Source: Spirochaetota bacterium
GTDB taxonomy: Bacteria; Spirochaetota; JAGLSM01; JAKPMW01
Reading direction: 5' to 3'
Length of the DNA: 15,416 nucleotides
Assembly: GCA_029548715.1 (NCBI GenBank)
Contig: JAKPMW010000050.1
Span: forward strand, 1-15,416
Below the pieces are notes generated by a model. The model searched no databases. It saw only the letters and a program-made list of their open reading frames with translations, and had not been told where the DNA came from. Of the stretch, positions 1 through 6,593 are shown in pieces. The translations under genes were made by a program, and so were the position numbers. Each line of letters begins with the position of its first letter. The stretch's first letter is position 1.

Positions 1-2
1 CC

Positions 3-155
3 CGCGAGGTGTTTACGGGAAACGTGGCCCTTGTCCGTGCCGGTGCGCTCCCGCTGGCCTGGCCCCTGCCGCAGGCCTTTGTGCAGGCACTCCCCGCCTG
101 GATTGCCGATGCACGAATGCACTGGCTCACCCCCGCACAGCCCGGGTTGTGGTGA
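3..155 (+). CDS. C-terminal fragment of an unrecognised protein
   Basis: An open frame enters from the left edge and ends at a TGA at 153-155, leaving about 50 residues. The frame reads like the end of a globular protein, with several Trp residues (AWPLPQ, PAWIAD, MHWLTP, GLW at the C-terminus) and a mixed hydrophobic/polar pattern. The other two forward frames are Arg/Cys/Pro-rich and look like shadows. I do not recognise the family and assign no function. The gene converges with the minus-strand operon that ends at 424, so the AT-rich spacer to its right should hold transcription stops for both. Only the tail is present, so start, length and domains cannot be given. Confidence 0.55.
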   Translation, partial: REVFTGNVALVRAGALPLAWPLPQAFVQALPAWIADARMHWLTPAQPGLW

Positions 156-215
156 GGGGGGTGCCTGTATACACACCAATGTGGGGAATTGCAGTTGCTT
201 AAAAAAGAGGCAATT

Positions 216-234
216 GTGTAATCCGGGATTACAC
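216..234. repeat. Perfect 19-nt palindrome (GTGTAATCC-G-GGATTACAC)
   Basis: Nine-base arms are exactly complementary around a single central base. No T-run follows directly on either strand; on the minus strand a T6 run lies about 9 nt away. It therefore fits a protein-binding dyad better than a classic intrinsic terminator. The 12-mer TAATCCGGGATT inside it recurs at 5982-5993, upstream of the minus-strand operon. Confidence 0.6.
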
Positions 235-312
235 CAAAAACAACATAGATAAAAACACATGCAAAAAACACCAGTAAAATTGATGTTTTTTCGCAAAAAA
301 CTTCAAATTCTC

Positions 313-340
313 AAAAATGAGCTGCCTAAAATTTAGGCAG
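313..340 (-). terminator. Possible intrinsic terminator of the minus-strand operon
   Basis: A perfect palindrome (CTGCCTAAA / TTTAGGCAG, 322-340) is followed on the minus strand, after CTCA, by a short T5 run. It lies about 85 nt past the stop codon of the last gene of the operon, where a transcription stop is expected. The apex is A/T only, so the RNA stem would have about 8 pairs with a 3-nt loop. The T-run is short and offset, so an operator or another dyad function is also possible. Confidence 0.4.
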
Positions 341-423
341 TTGTATAATATCCCTGCGGGATCTTCGCCGGGATTACGTGTGTGCCTGTTTTAGACTCCG
401 GGACGCCCTCGGCTGAGCCCGCA

Positions 424-1368
424 TCATTTCGCGCCCGAGTATTTTTCGAGCATTGTGACGGCTTCCTGGGCGATGGTGATGGCCGTTTTCTCCCTGGTGT
501 GGTAGCCCGAGGTGCGCGTCGTGTGCTGGCGGATGATGGCCACCTCGACGTTGCCCTTTTCACTCCACTCCTTGATGATGCCCGAGGGTGGCCCGTATTC
601 GCCATAGATGCCACGCAGTTTCAGTCCCGGCTTGGCGACCATGACCGCATAGATGTACGGGTATGGTGTGCCCTGGACATGATTGAGGACGCACTGGATG
701 GTGGCACCGAGTGAGCCCTCGGCCGGTGTCTTGCGTTCGACCCGGATCTTGACATCGGTCGGGATCCGCTTTTCGGGGAGACCCTTCATGCAGAGATGGA
801 TCGTGATGTCGTGCTCCGGCCAGGTTGAGGTGAGGGACTCGTAGACGGGGAGGAGGGCCTTGGACTTGACCACGATTTCCGGTTTGCCTTGTCCGCGGCG
901 GATTCCGGTCAGCCAGTGTGGGAGGATCAGGACGGCCGCGTCGAGGAGCAGGATCTCGGCCAGGGCCTCGGGAAAGGAGCCCCCGACGAAGACCAGGAGG
1001 GCCAGGACGGCCAGCCCCAGTGTGGCGCAGCCCAGCCAGTTGCTGACATCAAGGGCACTCCGGTCCCAGCGCCGGGCTTGCTTGGCGAGGTCACGCATCC
1101 GGGTCAGGGTGTCGCTGCCTGCGGGTTCCCAGGTGGTTGTCGGATCATACTCGACCAGCTTGATCCGGCTGTCGTAGCCCTTGGCCGTCAAAAAGAGGGT
1201 CCCCGCGAGGAGGAGGAGCGCACCGATGAGCTCATCCAGGAGGAGAGCCTGGATGGCAATTCCGGCAGCGATCAGGATGGCGGCGAGCGCAAGATGCCAG
1301 CGCACGCCCAGCCGGGGGAGGATGTGAAAGACGACAAGATCCTGCTGGTTGGTTTGAGGGGTGTTCAT
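424..1368 (-). CDS. Four-helix membrane protein coupled to the radical SAM gene
   Basis: Predicted 314-aa integral membrane protein of unknown family. The start MNTPQ is chosen because its ATG overlaps the radical SAM stop (ATGA) and GGAGGT sits about 6 nt upstream; reading further upstream would only run into the neighbour. Hydrophobic segments lie at roughly residues 26-43, 46-62, 113-130 and 136-152, so the chain probably crosses the membrane four times in two hairpins. A basic stretch (GIRRGQGK, about 155-162) follows the last helix. A soluble domain of about 150 residues fills the C-terminal half and is inferred to be cytoplasmic. I see no peptidase, transporter ATPase or metal-site motif. 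Position suggests a partner of the CHSA-tail protein and its maturase, perhaps an assembly or anchoring subunit; this is inference. Confidence 0.85.
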   Translation of the reverse strand: MNTPQTNQQDLVVFHILPRLGVRWHLALAAILIAAGIAIQALLLDELIGALLLLAGTLFLTAKGYDSRIKLVEYDPTTTWEPAGSDTLTRMRDLAKQARRWDRSALDVSNWLGCATLGLAVLALLVFVGGSFPEALAEILLLDAAVLILPHWLTGIRRGQGKPEIVVKSKALLPVYESLTSTWPEHDITIHLCMKGLPEKRIPTDVKIRVERKTPAEGSLGATIQCVLNHVQGTPYPYIYAVMVAKPGLKLRGIYGEYGPPSGIIKEWSEKGNVEVAIIRQHTTRTSGYHTREKTAITIAQEAVTMLEKYSGAK

Positions 1369-2738
1369 GGGGTGACCTCCGCCGGTTGGGGCAGTTCGGA
1401 ATGGCCGAAGTGGTTGAAATAGATGGGGCAGGCGCCGTGACAGGCGGCAAAGTGTTGGCAGGTACGGCACCCGGGGGGAGCCAGGTCCTTGGCCCGGATG
1501 GCGGCCGCCTGTCGTGAGTCCCAGACGGCCGAAAAGCCTTTTTCGAGGATGGAATCAAGCGTCCCCGCCCAGGATGAGCAGGGCGCCAGCCTCCCGTCGG
1601 CCGCGATGGAGAGCAGGCCGTCACAGGCCGAACAGCCCTTGTTGCCGAGACCGTGTGCGATCGGGTTGAAGAGGCACAAGGGTGTTGGTGAGTACCAGAA
1701 AAATTCGACGCCGGTGGCCCGGGCGGCCTGCTGGACCCCGAGGACGATTGATCCGATTTGTGTATAGCGAATTGCGAGATCGGGCGAGGCCGGGGCATCG
1801 CCGGTGGGGATGAGCATGTTCATGCTGAGCCGGGCGAGGCCAAGAGAGCGGGCAAAGGCCGGCATCTCGTGGGCGACTGGCGCGTTGGCTGCGGTCAGGG
1901 TGGTGTGCATGTGGGCCAGGATCCCGGCCTCGCGCAGGGCCGCGAGTCCGGCAACCGATGCCGCAAAGGAGCCGGCGATCGTTGTGAGCGCCTCGTGTGT
2001 GGTTGCATCCGGACCCTCGATGCTGACCTGGGCCGAGTCAAGGCCTGCGGCTGCGAGTTCGCGGGCCAGTGCCGGGGTGATCAGGGTCCCGTTGGTGATC
2101 AGGTTAACCCGCATATCGAATTGTTTGGCGTGTCTGACCAGGGCCGGAAGAGCGGGATTGGTTGTCGGCTCCCCTCCGGTAAAACTGATGGAAGGAACAC
2201 GCGCATCCCGGGCGATGATCTCGATGATGCGCATGTACTGGCGTCTCGCAAGCTGTTTGCGCGCGATGCGGGCCGTTGTTCCCGCGCACCCCGCATAGCA
2301 AAACCGGCAGGCCAGGTTGCAGCCGTCGGCGATGGCCAGCTCGGAGAGAATCGGCAGGTGCGTGAAATTGATGGCCAGCGGTTCGTGGATCGTGGCCAGC
2401 TCCTGACAGGGCAAGAGCGTCCCTTCGAGGTGCTGGCGGATGTTCACCAAAAAAGCCGTCATCTCGGCGATGCGCTCGCGCGATCCAAGCGACGCCAGCA
2501 GGGTGCGGACGGGCATGCCGCTGGTCAGCAGGGAGAGAGCGCGCGCGCCGGTCTTTGTCAATTTGACTGCCTGATTGGGCCGTTTGATGAGGAGGTTGTC
2601 CTCTTCGCGGATAAAGATCCAGGGCTTGATCCGGGCAAAGTACTCGTCTGCCCAGGCAAGGAGGTCAGGGGGAACAGCCTCGGGCCGGGTGATGTGCGCC
2701 TCGTCCGCCTGAGTGGCCGTTGTGCGTGTGCCGGCCAT
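1365..2738 (-). CDS. Radical SAM/SPASM peptide maturase with N-terminal RRE domain
   Basis: Predicted 457-aa radical SAM enzyme that probably modifies a peptide segment of another protein. Residues about 30-105 resemble a PqqD-like RiPP recognition element (IREEDNLLIKRPN, then KLTKTGARALSLL), the winged-helix fold that grips leader sequences. The SAM-binding iron-sulphur motif CNLACRFC gives C140, C144 and C147, followed by the SISFTGGEP glycine motif near 183-191. The C-terminal region carries a SPASM-type pattern: C372-X9-G-X4-C387, then C424-X2-C427-X5-C433-X3-C437, with extra cysteines C355 and C369. The usual last SPASM cysteine after this block is absent, so one of the extra cysteines may substitute. 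Start MAGTR is set by GGAGG 9 nt upstream and a 1-nt overlap (TGATG) with the preceding gene, whose Cys/His-repeat tail is the obvious substrate candidate. Family assignment is firm; the substrate is inference. Confidence 0.95.
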   Translation of the reverse strand: MAGTRTTATQADEAHITRPEAVPPDLLAWADEYFARIKPWIFIREEDNLLIKRPNQAVKLTKTGARALSLLTSGMPVRTLLASLGSRERIAEMTAFLVNIRQHLEGTLLPCQELATIHEPLAINFTHLPILSELAIADGCNLACRFCYAGCAGTTARIARKQLARRQYMRIIEIIARDARVPSISFTGGEPTTNPALPALVRHAKQFDMRVNLITNGTLITPALARELAAAGLDSAQVSIEGPDATTHEALTTIAGSFAASVAGLAALREAGILAHMHTTLTAANAPVAHEMPAFARSLGLARLSMNMLIPTGDAPASPDLAIRYTQIGSIVLGVQQAARATGVEFFWYSPTPLCLFNPIAHGLGNKGCSACDGLLSIAADGRLAPCSSWAGTLDSILEKGFSAVWDSRQAAAIRAKDLAPPGCRTCQHFAACHGACPIYFNHFGHSELPQPAEVTP

Positions 2739-4570
2739 CAGTGGGAGCCTCCGCTGACACAGGCTGAATGGCAGGCCGAGTGGCACGCCGAATGACAGGC
2801 GGAGTGGCATGCCGAGTGGCAGGCCGAATGACACGCCGAGTGACAGGCGGCATGACAGGCCGAGTGGCAGAAGGAGAGATCGCTGGCCAGGGAGGCGTCG
2901 GTGGCGGCGTTGACCATGTTTTCGGCATTGAGCTGGATGTCATTTTCGAGGGCAAACGGTTCGCTGACGGCTGTGGTCTCAAGATGTTCGGCCAGCGCCT
3001 GATCGGGGAGGACCTCTGGTGATTCGGGACTTTCGCCGTCATCCGCATCTCCGTCAAGCCCTTCGTCATCGGCCCAGTCAGATTCGTCCTCCCAGTCGCC
3101 ATCGTGTTCATCCTGCCAGGTGCGGATCCTGTTCCAGAGGAACCAGCGATTGGCCAGCGGGAGCATCCCGTCGTGTTCGCTGGCAGCACGCGGGCCTGAG
3201 GACTGTTCCTCCTGCGCAGTACCGATATAGGGCTTGAGGGTCTTGTCGATCCTGGCCTCGTACCAGGCGCGGGTGGCCTCGACATCGGCATCCCAGGCCT
3301 TTTCGCGGATGGCACGCACGACATCACCGGCCAGACCGTCCAGCTCGGTTTGCGAGAGCTCGCCGTCATCGACAAAGGCGTTGAAGAGCGTGGCCCCGTG
3401 CGGATCACCGGCTGGGGCACAGGTCAGGGGTTTGACCTTGAGAGGGGATTCGGAGAGGATGCGCAGGCGGCCATCCGCCTGCCAGGCTGCGAGCAGGGCG
3501 CTGATGATCCGTTTGACCGGTATCCCGAGATAAAAGGCGGCCTCAATCGGGGTCAGGTCCTTGGCAATCTTGCCTTTTTTGGTCAGGTCGGAGACAACCA
3601 GGCGGGGACTGGTCCACTCGATGTCCTGCCAGAGGATGTCCTTGAGACCGCGTCGTGCCGCAAGCAAAGAACGCCACTTGGCCCAGGCCAGGAGAAAGCT
3701 GAGCAGGGCCAAAAGTCCGGCCCCGATCAAAAATTCGGGTGACCTGTAGAGGCTTGAAAAGTACTCGCTGATATCGCTGGCTGGTTGCTGCCGGCTCGCG
3801 GTGCCCTGATCCTGCGTTGCTGTTTCGTCAGGCTCCCGCTCGCCATCAGCCAGGGCCTTGAGCGCAGGGAACCACTCGAGGGGGAGATAGAGCTGGACGC
3901 GCATGTGATAGCGGTTGCCCGGCTTGTTTTTGTGGAAGAGAATGGCGAGGCGACCCTTGTCATCCCGGCGATAGTCGATCAGGTATTGTTTGTTGACCCA
4001 GGGTTCGGTCAGGACGAGGCGGTTGTTTGAGACGTACGCGGGGATATTGGGAACACCGGGCAGGACGTGTGGTGTGTGCAGGGTCAGGGTATAGTGGTCC
4101 ATCGAGCCGGCCTCGTCCCATTGTGTGGGGGCCCAGTTGAAGACGGCCAGTGTGCGTCCATCCGCAGTTGTGGTGGACGCAAGGTACCCGGCCGATGAAA
4201 AATCGGTGCGAAAGAAAAACATGTAGGTGACATGACCCTGTGACACGCCCTGCCCGTTGGCAAGGATGATATCCCAGCGGTTGTCGGCCAGACGGGTGGT
4301 TTCGAGCCCGTAGCGTCGTCCACCGGCGTCGAGGGCGTATGACTGGGCGGTAAACATGCGCTCGATTGTCAGGCGGTCCTGGCCTCCAAAGTAAAACCCG
4401 TGCAGCTCGCCCGAGAGAACACGATAGCGGACAGTGTAGGCGACATCAGCCTTGCCCGTCTCTTCCAGAAAGACCCGTGTCTCGCAAAAATCCACGGTCC
4501 CTTTGCCGGCCATCAGGCAGGTGGTGGCCGAAAGAAGTATCAGGACAGCAATACGGCATGCACGGATCAT
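2738..4570 (-). CDS. DUF2207-like membrane protein with (CHSA)n C-terminal tail, candidate maturase substrate
   Basis: Predicted 610-aa single-span membrane protein. Start at MIRACRIAV: GGGGAG lies about 9 nt upstream and a signal peptide follows (about 1-21, ending near CLMAGKG). Residues about 25-262 form an extracytoplasmic beta-rich domain resembling the N-terminal part of DUF2207 proteins. A hydrophobic helix (about 280-297) is followed by a basic stretch (KWRSLLAARR), so the rest should be cytoplasmic. Residues about 335-375 (LTPIEAAFYLGIPVKRIISA) match the small helical unit typical after the membrane segment in DUF2207 proteins. An Asp/Glu-rich linker covers about 485-530. Residues 568-604 are nine CH(S/A)A tetrads plus a final Cys: 10 Cys and 9 His in 37 residues, then VSGGSH. 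It overlaps the radical SAM gene by 1 nt. I read it as a membrane protein whose tail is modified by that enzyme, or a metal-binding tail; the function of the whole is unknown. Confidence 0.85.
   Translation of the reverse strand: MIRACRIAVLILLSATTCLMAGKGTVDFCETRVFLEETGKADVAYTVRYRVLSGELHGFYFGGQDRLTIERMFTAQSYALDAGGRRYGLETTRLADNRWDIILANGQGVSQGHVTYMFFFRTDFSSAGYLASTTTADGRTLAVFNWAPTQWDEAGSMDHYTLTLHTPHVLPGVPNIPAYVSNNRLVLTEPWVNKQYLIDYRRDDKGRLAILFHKNKPGNRYHMRVQLYLPLEWFPALKALADGEREPDETATQDQGTASRQQPASDISEYFSSLYRSPEFLIGAGLLALLSFLLAWAKWRSLLAARRGLKDILWQDIEWTSPRLVVSDLTKKGKIAKDLTPIEAAFYLGIPVKRIISALLAAWQADGRLRILSESPLKVKPLTCAPAGDPHGATLFNAFVDDGELSQTELDGLAGDVVRAIREKAWDADVEATRAWYEARIDKTLKPYIGTAQEEQSSGPRAASEHDGMLPLANRWFLWNRIRTWQDEHDGDWEDESDWADDEGLDGDADDGESPESPEVLPDQALAEHLETTAVSEPFALENDIQLNAENMVNAATDASLASDLSFCHSACHAACHSACHSACHSACHSACHSACHSACHSACVSGGSH
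2759..2869 (-). repeat. 12-nt coding tandem repeat encoding Cys-His-Ser-Ala tetrads
   Basis: Nine consecutive 12-nt units encode CHSA (one is CHAA), closed by a tenth Cys codon. At DNA level the units differ: Cys is TGC or TGT, His CAT or CAC, Ser TCG, TCC or TCA, Ala GCC, GCG or GCA. The protein pattern is nearly perfect while synonymous positions vary, which suggests selection on the amino-acid pattern and not fresh replication slippage. The block lies immediately before the start codon of the radical SAM gene. Confidence 0.95.
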
Positions 4571-4622
4571 AGGACGATTCTCCCCGCTGGACTCGAGGGA
4601 GAGTATAGCACGATTTGGGGTG

Positions 4623-5402
4623 CTACATTGAATACACAAAACTGACCTGGTGGATAAAGCGGTCGCTCTTTGACTCGATTACCCTGTGATCGTAAAAGCG
4701 GACCGAGCCGACGATGGAAAGAGCCTTGGTCAGACGGTAGGCGAGGGTGAATTCGTAGTCATACCAGTGGTCGAGTCTGCTGCGGAAGGGTTCGGAGAGA
4801 ACAAAGACACCACCCAGGCGGATATCCTTGACGACCTCCATTTCTCCCTTGATACGCGAACGCCACCAAAAGACAAGATCCGGAAGTCCGGTTGAAAACT
4901 CGTGTGTGATGTCAATCCCGCTTTCGATCCGCAGGATAAAGCGGTCTGTGCTTACGAGATTGAAGTTGCAGCCGCTGCCCCACTGGATGCGGGCAGCGGT
5001 ATGCCCCTTGCCATCCGGGAACCCATCGTAGAGTTCGTTGACAAGGATGACGTAGGGATGGACACGGGGCCCGGTCAGGCTGACAAAACTGTATTTCCCC
5101 AGCAGTGAAAACGTGTCAAAGACCTCGATGTTGTCAAACCTGAGCCGGGTGAAGAGGTTGTCCTCCCCCGCCTTCCAGGAGAGGCCGAGGTTCATGTTGT
5201 AGTAAAACCCCCAGTTGTCCTTTTTCAGGCTTCCGCTCAGGGACAGCCTGTCCAGGAAAAATTCAGGCCGGGTGTTTGTGGTGGTGCTGTTTGTCGACGG
5301 TTTGCCCGGCGCCTCGGGAAGGGGCTTGCCCGGGTTTGCGGCCTGGGCTGCAAGGGTGGCTGGCAGCAGCAGGATAAGCCATGTCAGGACCAGACGCAGC
5401 AT
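4623..5402 (-). CDS. Predicted outer-membrane beta-barrel protein (DUF481/YdiY-like)
   Basis: Predicted 259-aa exported protein. The start MLRLVLTWL lies 2 nt after the TGA of the upstream gene and opens a clear signal peptide ending near LAAQA. A Pro/Thr-rich linker (about 22-45) precedes a region of alternating hydrophobic and polar residues with many aromatics (WGFYYNMNLGLSW, DYEFTLAYRL), as in small outer-membrane barrels. The ending, with VRFYDHRV, a Ser/Asp-rich turn and VSFVYSM, resembles the last strands of DUF481-type proteins, although the final residue is Met and not Phe. It is tightly linked to the upstream secreted 157-aa gene and precedes the CHSA-tail gene by 52 nt. The role is unknown; an envelope component of the same system is a reasonable inference. 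An outer-membrane location would imply a diderm host. Confidence 0.75.
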   Translation of the reverse strand: MLRLVLTWLILLLPATLAAQAANPGKPLPEAPGKPSTNSTTTNTRPEFFLDRLSLSGSLKKDNWGFYYNMNLGLSWKAGEDNLFTRLRFDNIEVFDTFSLLGKYSFVSLTGPRVHPYVILVNELYDGFPDGKGHTAARIQWGSGCNFNLVSTDRFILRIESGIDITHEFSTGLPDLVFWWRSRIKGEMEVVKDIRLGGVFVLSEPFRSRLDHWYDYEFTLAYRLTKALSIVGSVRFYDHRVIESKSDRFIHQVSFVYSM

Positions 5403-5404
5403 TG

Positions 5405-5878
5405 TCAGTCCCTGAACATCTCTTCCCGTGAGGTCCGTGTCAGTGTCCGGGGTTTGTGGGTTTCGACCCATGCGGAGAGGGCAACGGGTGCAATCCAGGC
5501 CGTGTTGGTGCTCCAGCGGACGAAGAGCCAGTCGTGCGGTGTTTCACGGAGCCTGTCGGGGCCGGGGTACCATCCCCGTGTGAGGACTTCGTCCGTGCAG
5601 TGCCTGGCGGCTTGGTTGTTGGTGACCCGGATGTGCGTTGGATGGTACCCGTCATCGCCCCAGAGATGCTTTCGCGTGAAAAATTCCCAGGCTTGATCCC
5701 CCTGCTGGACGAAACTGAAAACATCGGGAACAGCCTTGCCGTTGACCAGGAGGTATCCATGGCGGGATTCGGAGCGGGTCCCTTTGCGTGAGTAGTCCGT
5801 ACGGTGTTCGAGAGTGACGGCTCCCGCACAGGCCGCAAACAGTGAAAGCAGGGTGACAAAAGCGATCATGATCTTCAT
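5405..5878 (-). CDS. Small secreted protein or lipoprotein, unknown function
   Basis: Predicted 157-aa exported protein. The start MKIMIAF has GGAGGAGGA a few bases upstream, a very strong ribosome site. The N-terminus is a signal peptide ending at LFAACAGA; cleavage could be by signal peptidase I after AGA, or Cys17 could be a non-canonical lipobox cysteine (FAAC). The mature part is rich in Trp, His and Arg (WEFFTRKHLWGDDGYHP, about 64-80; RGWYPGP about 101-107) and has one more Cys at 94. No known family is recognised. It sits 2 nt upstream of the beta-barrel gene, so the two are surely co-transcribed. The gap of 195 nt to the gene upstream leaves room for a promoter of its own. Confidence 0.75.
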   Translation of the reverse strand: MKIMIAFVTLLSLFAACAGAVTLEHRTDYSRKGTRSESRHGYLLVNGKAVPDVFSFVQQGDQAWEFFTRKHLWGDDGYHPTHIRVTNNQAARHCTDEVLTRGWYPGPDRLRETPHDWLFVRWSTNTAWIAPVALSAWVETHKPRTLTRTSREEMFRD

Positions 5879-5981
5879 GGCGCATCCTCCTCCGGAATGG
5901 TGGCATGGTTAATAGTACACAGTCTTGCCCCCGGTGGCACTCCCGCGGACGGGTCATGCAAAAAGTATATTTGAAAGAATT

Positions 5982-5993
5982 TAATCCGGGATT
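5982..5993. repeat. Copy of the 12-mer TAATCCGGGATT in the operon's upstream region
   Basis: The same 12 bases lie within the palindrome at 216-234, beyond the other end of the operon. The core AATCC-G-GGATT is itself palindromic, and a partial copy (CCGGGATTAC) occurs around 369. It could be a regulator half-site, but a few repeated 12-mers are expected by chance in a window of this size. Confidence 0.25.
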
Positions 5994-6047
5994 GTTTCAG
6001 CAGGCACGACCGTCGTATCCGCCTGTCACTGATGTTGTCCATCTGCA

Positions 6048-6066
6048 CCCGTCGTGGACGGGGCTT
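6048..6066. other. Short GC hairpin between two minus-strand genes
   Basis: CCCGTC-GTG-GACGGG forms a 6-bp stem just past the stop of the 148-aa gene. On the plus strand it is followed by GCTTTT, on the minus strand by no T-run. It could weaken read-through from the 148-aa gene to the rest of the operon, which would make the 157-aa gene the start of a separate transcript. Evidence is thin. Confidence 0.25.
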
Positions 6067-6073
6067 TTGCACC

Positions 6074-6520
6074 TCAGGGGTGATCCGGTCGCCAGGGGCG
6101 AAAGCCGTGGACAAGGTAGCTGGTGATCAGGTTGTTGCCGGACAGGCTGATCTCCTTCATGCGGGTATTCCCGGCGTAGATGATCCAGTGGGCCGAAAAG
6201 CGTTCGCCCGGGGGGGTGCCCTGGAACCAGCGCAGATAGCGGCCCTGCATGAGGATTTCATGAAAGCGCATGAACCGCCCGCTTGCCTCGGCGTAGGCCA
6301 GCTCACTTCCTTCTTCAGGGTCGCGGATGAACCAGCGGGCCGTCACTCCTGCCGGAGTCTGGCTGACCCGCACGATGAATTCGGGGTTTGAATCGATTCC
6401 ATAATACCACTGACCGCTGATATCAGGTGACCGCTCAAGCGGCCGGATCTCTTCGTTGTCGGCAGCGGCCGGCTGGGCGGCGAGGAGGCAGGCAAACAGG
6501 CAAGGAACGAACAGTTTCAT
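6074..6520 (-). CDS. Small secreted protein, unknown function
   Basis: Predicted 148-aa exported protein. The N-terminus MKLFVPCLFACLLAAQPAAA is a standard signal peptide with probable cleavage before DNEE. The mature chain looks like a small all-beta domain: DISGQWYYGID, then alternating strands such as EFIVRVSQTPAGVTARWFI and RYLRWFQGTPPGERFSAHWI. A WYY near the start of a mature small beta protein recalls lipocalin-like folds, but I cannot assign a family. No strong ribosome site is visible before the ATG. It is the first gene of the minus-strand run, divergent from the secreted coiled-coil gene at 6645, and separated from the next gene by 195 nt, so membership in the modification operon is uncertain. 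Confidence 0.7.
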   Translation of the reverse strand: MKLFVPCLFACLLAAQPAAADNEEIRPLERSPDISGQWYYGIDSNPEFIVRVSQTPAGVTARWFIRDPEEGSELAYAEASGRFMRFHEILMQGRYLRWFQGTPPGERFSAHWIIYAGNTRMKEISLSGNNLITSYLVHGFRPWRPDHP

Positions 6521-6593
6521 ATGGTTTACTTATCGGAGCAGGACATGAGAATTTTCTCTTGTTTTTGCAGTGGTGTCAGTATTTTACAGTCAT

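Larger units (their letters stand above)
156..423. other. AT-rich convergent intergenic spacer
   Basis: No gene is supported in these 268 bases, which lie between the 3' ends of a plus-strand gene (stop 155) and the minus-strand operon (stop 424). From about 180 to 350 the sequence is strikingly AT-rich compared with its GC-rich surroundings. It contains two perfect odd-centred palindromes (216-234 and 322-340), an A/T inverted repeat (GTTTTTT-CGC-AAAAAAC, 285-301) and a TATAAT string at 344-349 that has no credible -35 partner and no gene in front of it. The base composition differs from both flanking genes. Confidence 0.7.

Noticed and set aside
344..349. TATAAT as a plus-strand promoter
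   Set aside because: There is no -35 box at 16-18 nt and no plus-strand gene downstream; it fits chance in an AT-rich spacer.
1758..2795. Long plus-strand open frame opposite the radical SAM gene
   Set aside because: It is antisense to a gene with unmistakable cluster motifs, its composition is Gly/Arg/Cys-rich, and it has no ribosome site. It is a shadow of a GC-rich coding strand.
2736..2834. Longer radical SAM protein starting inside the CHSA repeat
   Set aside because: The extra N-terminus is only an out-of-frame reading of the repeat. The ATG at 2738 has GGAGG at the right distance and a stop/start overlap.
2759..2869. CRISPR array or non-coding satellite
   Set aside because: The 12-nt units have no spacers and stay in frame with a conserved protein pattern, so it is a coding repeat.
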